6,084 bases of DNA from Candidatus Saccharibacteria bacterium UBA2112 (GTDB taxonomy: Bacteria > Patescibacteriota > Saccharimonadia > Saccharimonadales > Saccharimonadaceae), in NCBI GenBank assembly GCA_002331045.1, contig DCYK01000009.1, positions 1 to 6,084 on the forward strand, given 5' to 3'. Made by a program: the position numbers and the translations under genes. The notes beneath the pieces are model-generated. The model had not been told where the DNA came from. It did no database searches and saw nothing but the letters and a program-made list of their open reading frames with translations. Positions 5,332-6,084 of the stretch are shown here, one piece after another. Numbering within the stretch: position 1 is the first letter of the stretch; the number at the start of each line of letters is the position of its first letter.

Positions 5332-6084
5332 ATGAAGCACCACGTATCGCAGCAGCGACAGCCTCTTCGGCGAACGCTTATTTATAGTTTTATGACACTT
5401 ACCGTTGTCGCCATCGTGACAATTATGGTTCTGCTAGTGCAGGGGTATACGTATGATTCTGACGAAGGTACGATTGAACAAGGAGGATTGCTGCAGTTTG
5501 CCTCCACCCCTTCGGGCGCAGCAGTGACAATTGATGGTGAACGCTTTGGCTCGCGAACAAATACCAAGACGACTATTAGTGCCGGTGAGCATAGCGTGCA
5601 ATACAATCGCAATAACTATCGAGAGTGGTCAAAGAACGTTATCGTTGATCCCGGTCAAGTAGTGTGGTTGGCGTATGCCCGTCTTATTCCGGCAGAACTC
5701 TCGCCACAAACTGTTCGTACGCTTGGTGACACAGTAGCAGCGACATCTGTTTCGCCGAAACGTAGCTATATGCTCGTACAGACAAAAGGCAGTGATGCTG
5801 CATTTACTATTCTCGATCTGCGCTCAGACACTGTCGAGGCATCAACTATACAGCTACCGGCTGCAAGTTATGAGACGCCAGCTTCTGGTCAGTCGCAGAC
5901 ATTCGTGGTCGAAAGTTGGAGCGCGAATGAACGTTTTGTTCTCTTAAAGCACACTACTGCAGGTGTCGTCGAATGGTTACTACTGGATCGTGAACAACCA
6001 ACCCAATCCATCAATATCAATGACCGTATTGCCGCCAAACCCAATAGAGTCGAATTTGCTGGTGGTAGCGATAAACGATTCTTT
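5332..6084 (+). CDS. PEGA-domain membrane protein, probable beta-propeller (3' partial)
   Basis: The frame from the ATG at 5332 stays open for 251 codons to the end of the window, so the C-terminus is missing. It starts with a basic cytoplasmic stretch (MKHHVSQQRQPLRR), then one transmembrane segment (about 15-37). A PEGA domain follows (about 53-120: LLQFASTPSGAAVTIDGERF, then the G-x-H turn in SAGEHSVQY and a final VWLAYARLIP strand). PEGA domains are surface-exposed beta modules found in envelope proteins. Residues 121-251 show repeating short strands with SPKRSYMLVQ, FTILDL, WSANERFVLL and VVEWLLLD, a pattern like TolB or WD40-type propeller blades; this part is inferred and incomplete. 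The outer part is expected outside the membrane. It contains no cysteine so far. Its start region overlaps a consensus -10, and it is transcribed away from the DUF4367-like gene. Confidence 0.88.
   Translation, partial: MKHHVSQQRQPLRRTLIYSFMTLTVVAIVTIMVLLVQGYTYDSDEGTIEQGGLLQFASTPSGAAVTIDGERFGSRTNTKTTISAGEHSVQYNRNNYREWSKNVIVDPGQVVWLAYARLIPAELSPQTVRTLGDTVAATSVSPKRSYMLVQTKGSDAAFTILDLRSDTVEASTIQLPAASYETPASGQSQTFVVESWSANERFVLLKHTTAGVVEWLLLDREQPTQSININDRIAAKPNRVEFAGGSDKRFF

Noticed and set aside
1..6084. Alternative genetic code (TGA recoded, as in Gracilibacteria)
   Set aside because: All main frames are full length with the standard code and contain no internal TGA. The visible stops are TAA or TAG, which alone is too few to argue for recoding.

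Overview
The window is compact bacterial DNA with five complete or partial genes packed on the minus strand and one divergent gene running off the right edge on the plus strand. The standard genetic code fits, because all long frames stay open without recoding TGA. The most likely source is a member of Candidatus Saccharibacteria (TM7) or a related CPR/Patescibacteria lineage. This rests on remembered resemblance of the membrane proteins (a DUF4367-like protein with a QRSSTLYRR-type basic N-terminus, and a PEGA-domain protein), the very small intergenic gaps, and promoter boxes placed directly in front of start codons. It is an inference, not a database result.

Layout, in minus-strand transcription order (right to left). 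A GTG-started, His-rich, single-pass membrane protein with a DUF4367-like outer domain lies at 4279-5235. After a 56-nt gap comes glutamyl-tRNA synthetase gltX (2792-4222). After a 60-nt gap comes a membrane-anchored DUF3048/YerB-like protein (1643-2731). This overlaps by 13 nt a sensor histidine kinase (114-1655), which is followed 12 nt later by the start of a response regulator (1-101, cut by the window edge). A 96-bp divergent control region (5236-5331) separates the DUF4367-like gene from a plus-strand PEGA-domain membrane protein (5332 to beyond 6084).

The DUF3048 protein, kinase and regulator probably form one transcription unit with translational coupling. That makes an envelope-facing protein encoded together with a two-component system whose kinase has almost no outer domain of its own. 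gltX is a housekeeping gene that may feed read-through into this unit.

The most unusual pattern is in the start regions. gltX and the PEGA gene each have a good -10 box ending only 6-7 nt before the ATG, which predicts leaderless mRNAs. The DUF3048 gene has the same arrangement with an 11-nt gap. Genes inside the operon (kinase, regulator) and the DUF4367-like gene instead have Shine-Dalgarno sequences. No mobile element, CRISPR array, tRNA, rRNA or clear rho-independent terminator was seen. I did not find a clearly new multi-gene system; the DUF3048-kinase-regulator cluster is the best candidate for an uncharacterised signalling module.
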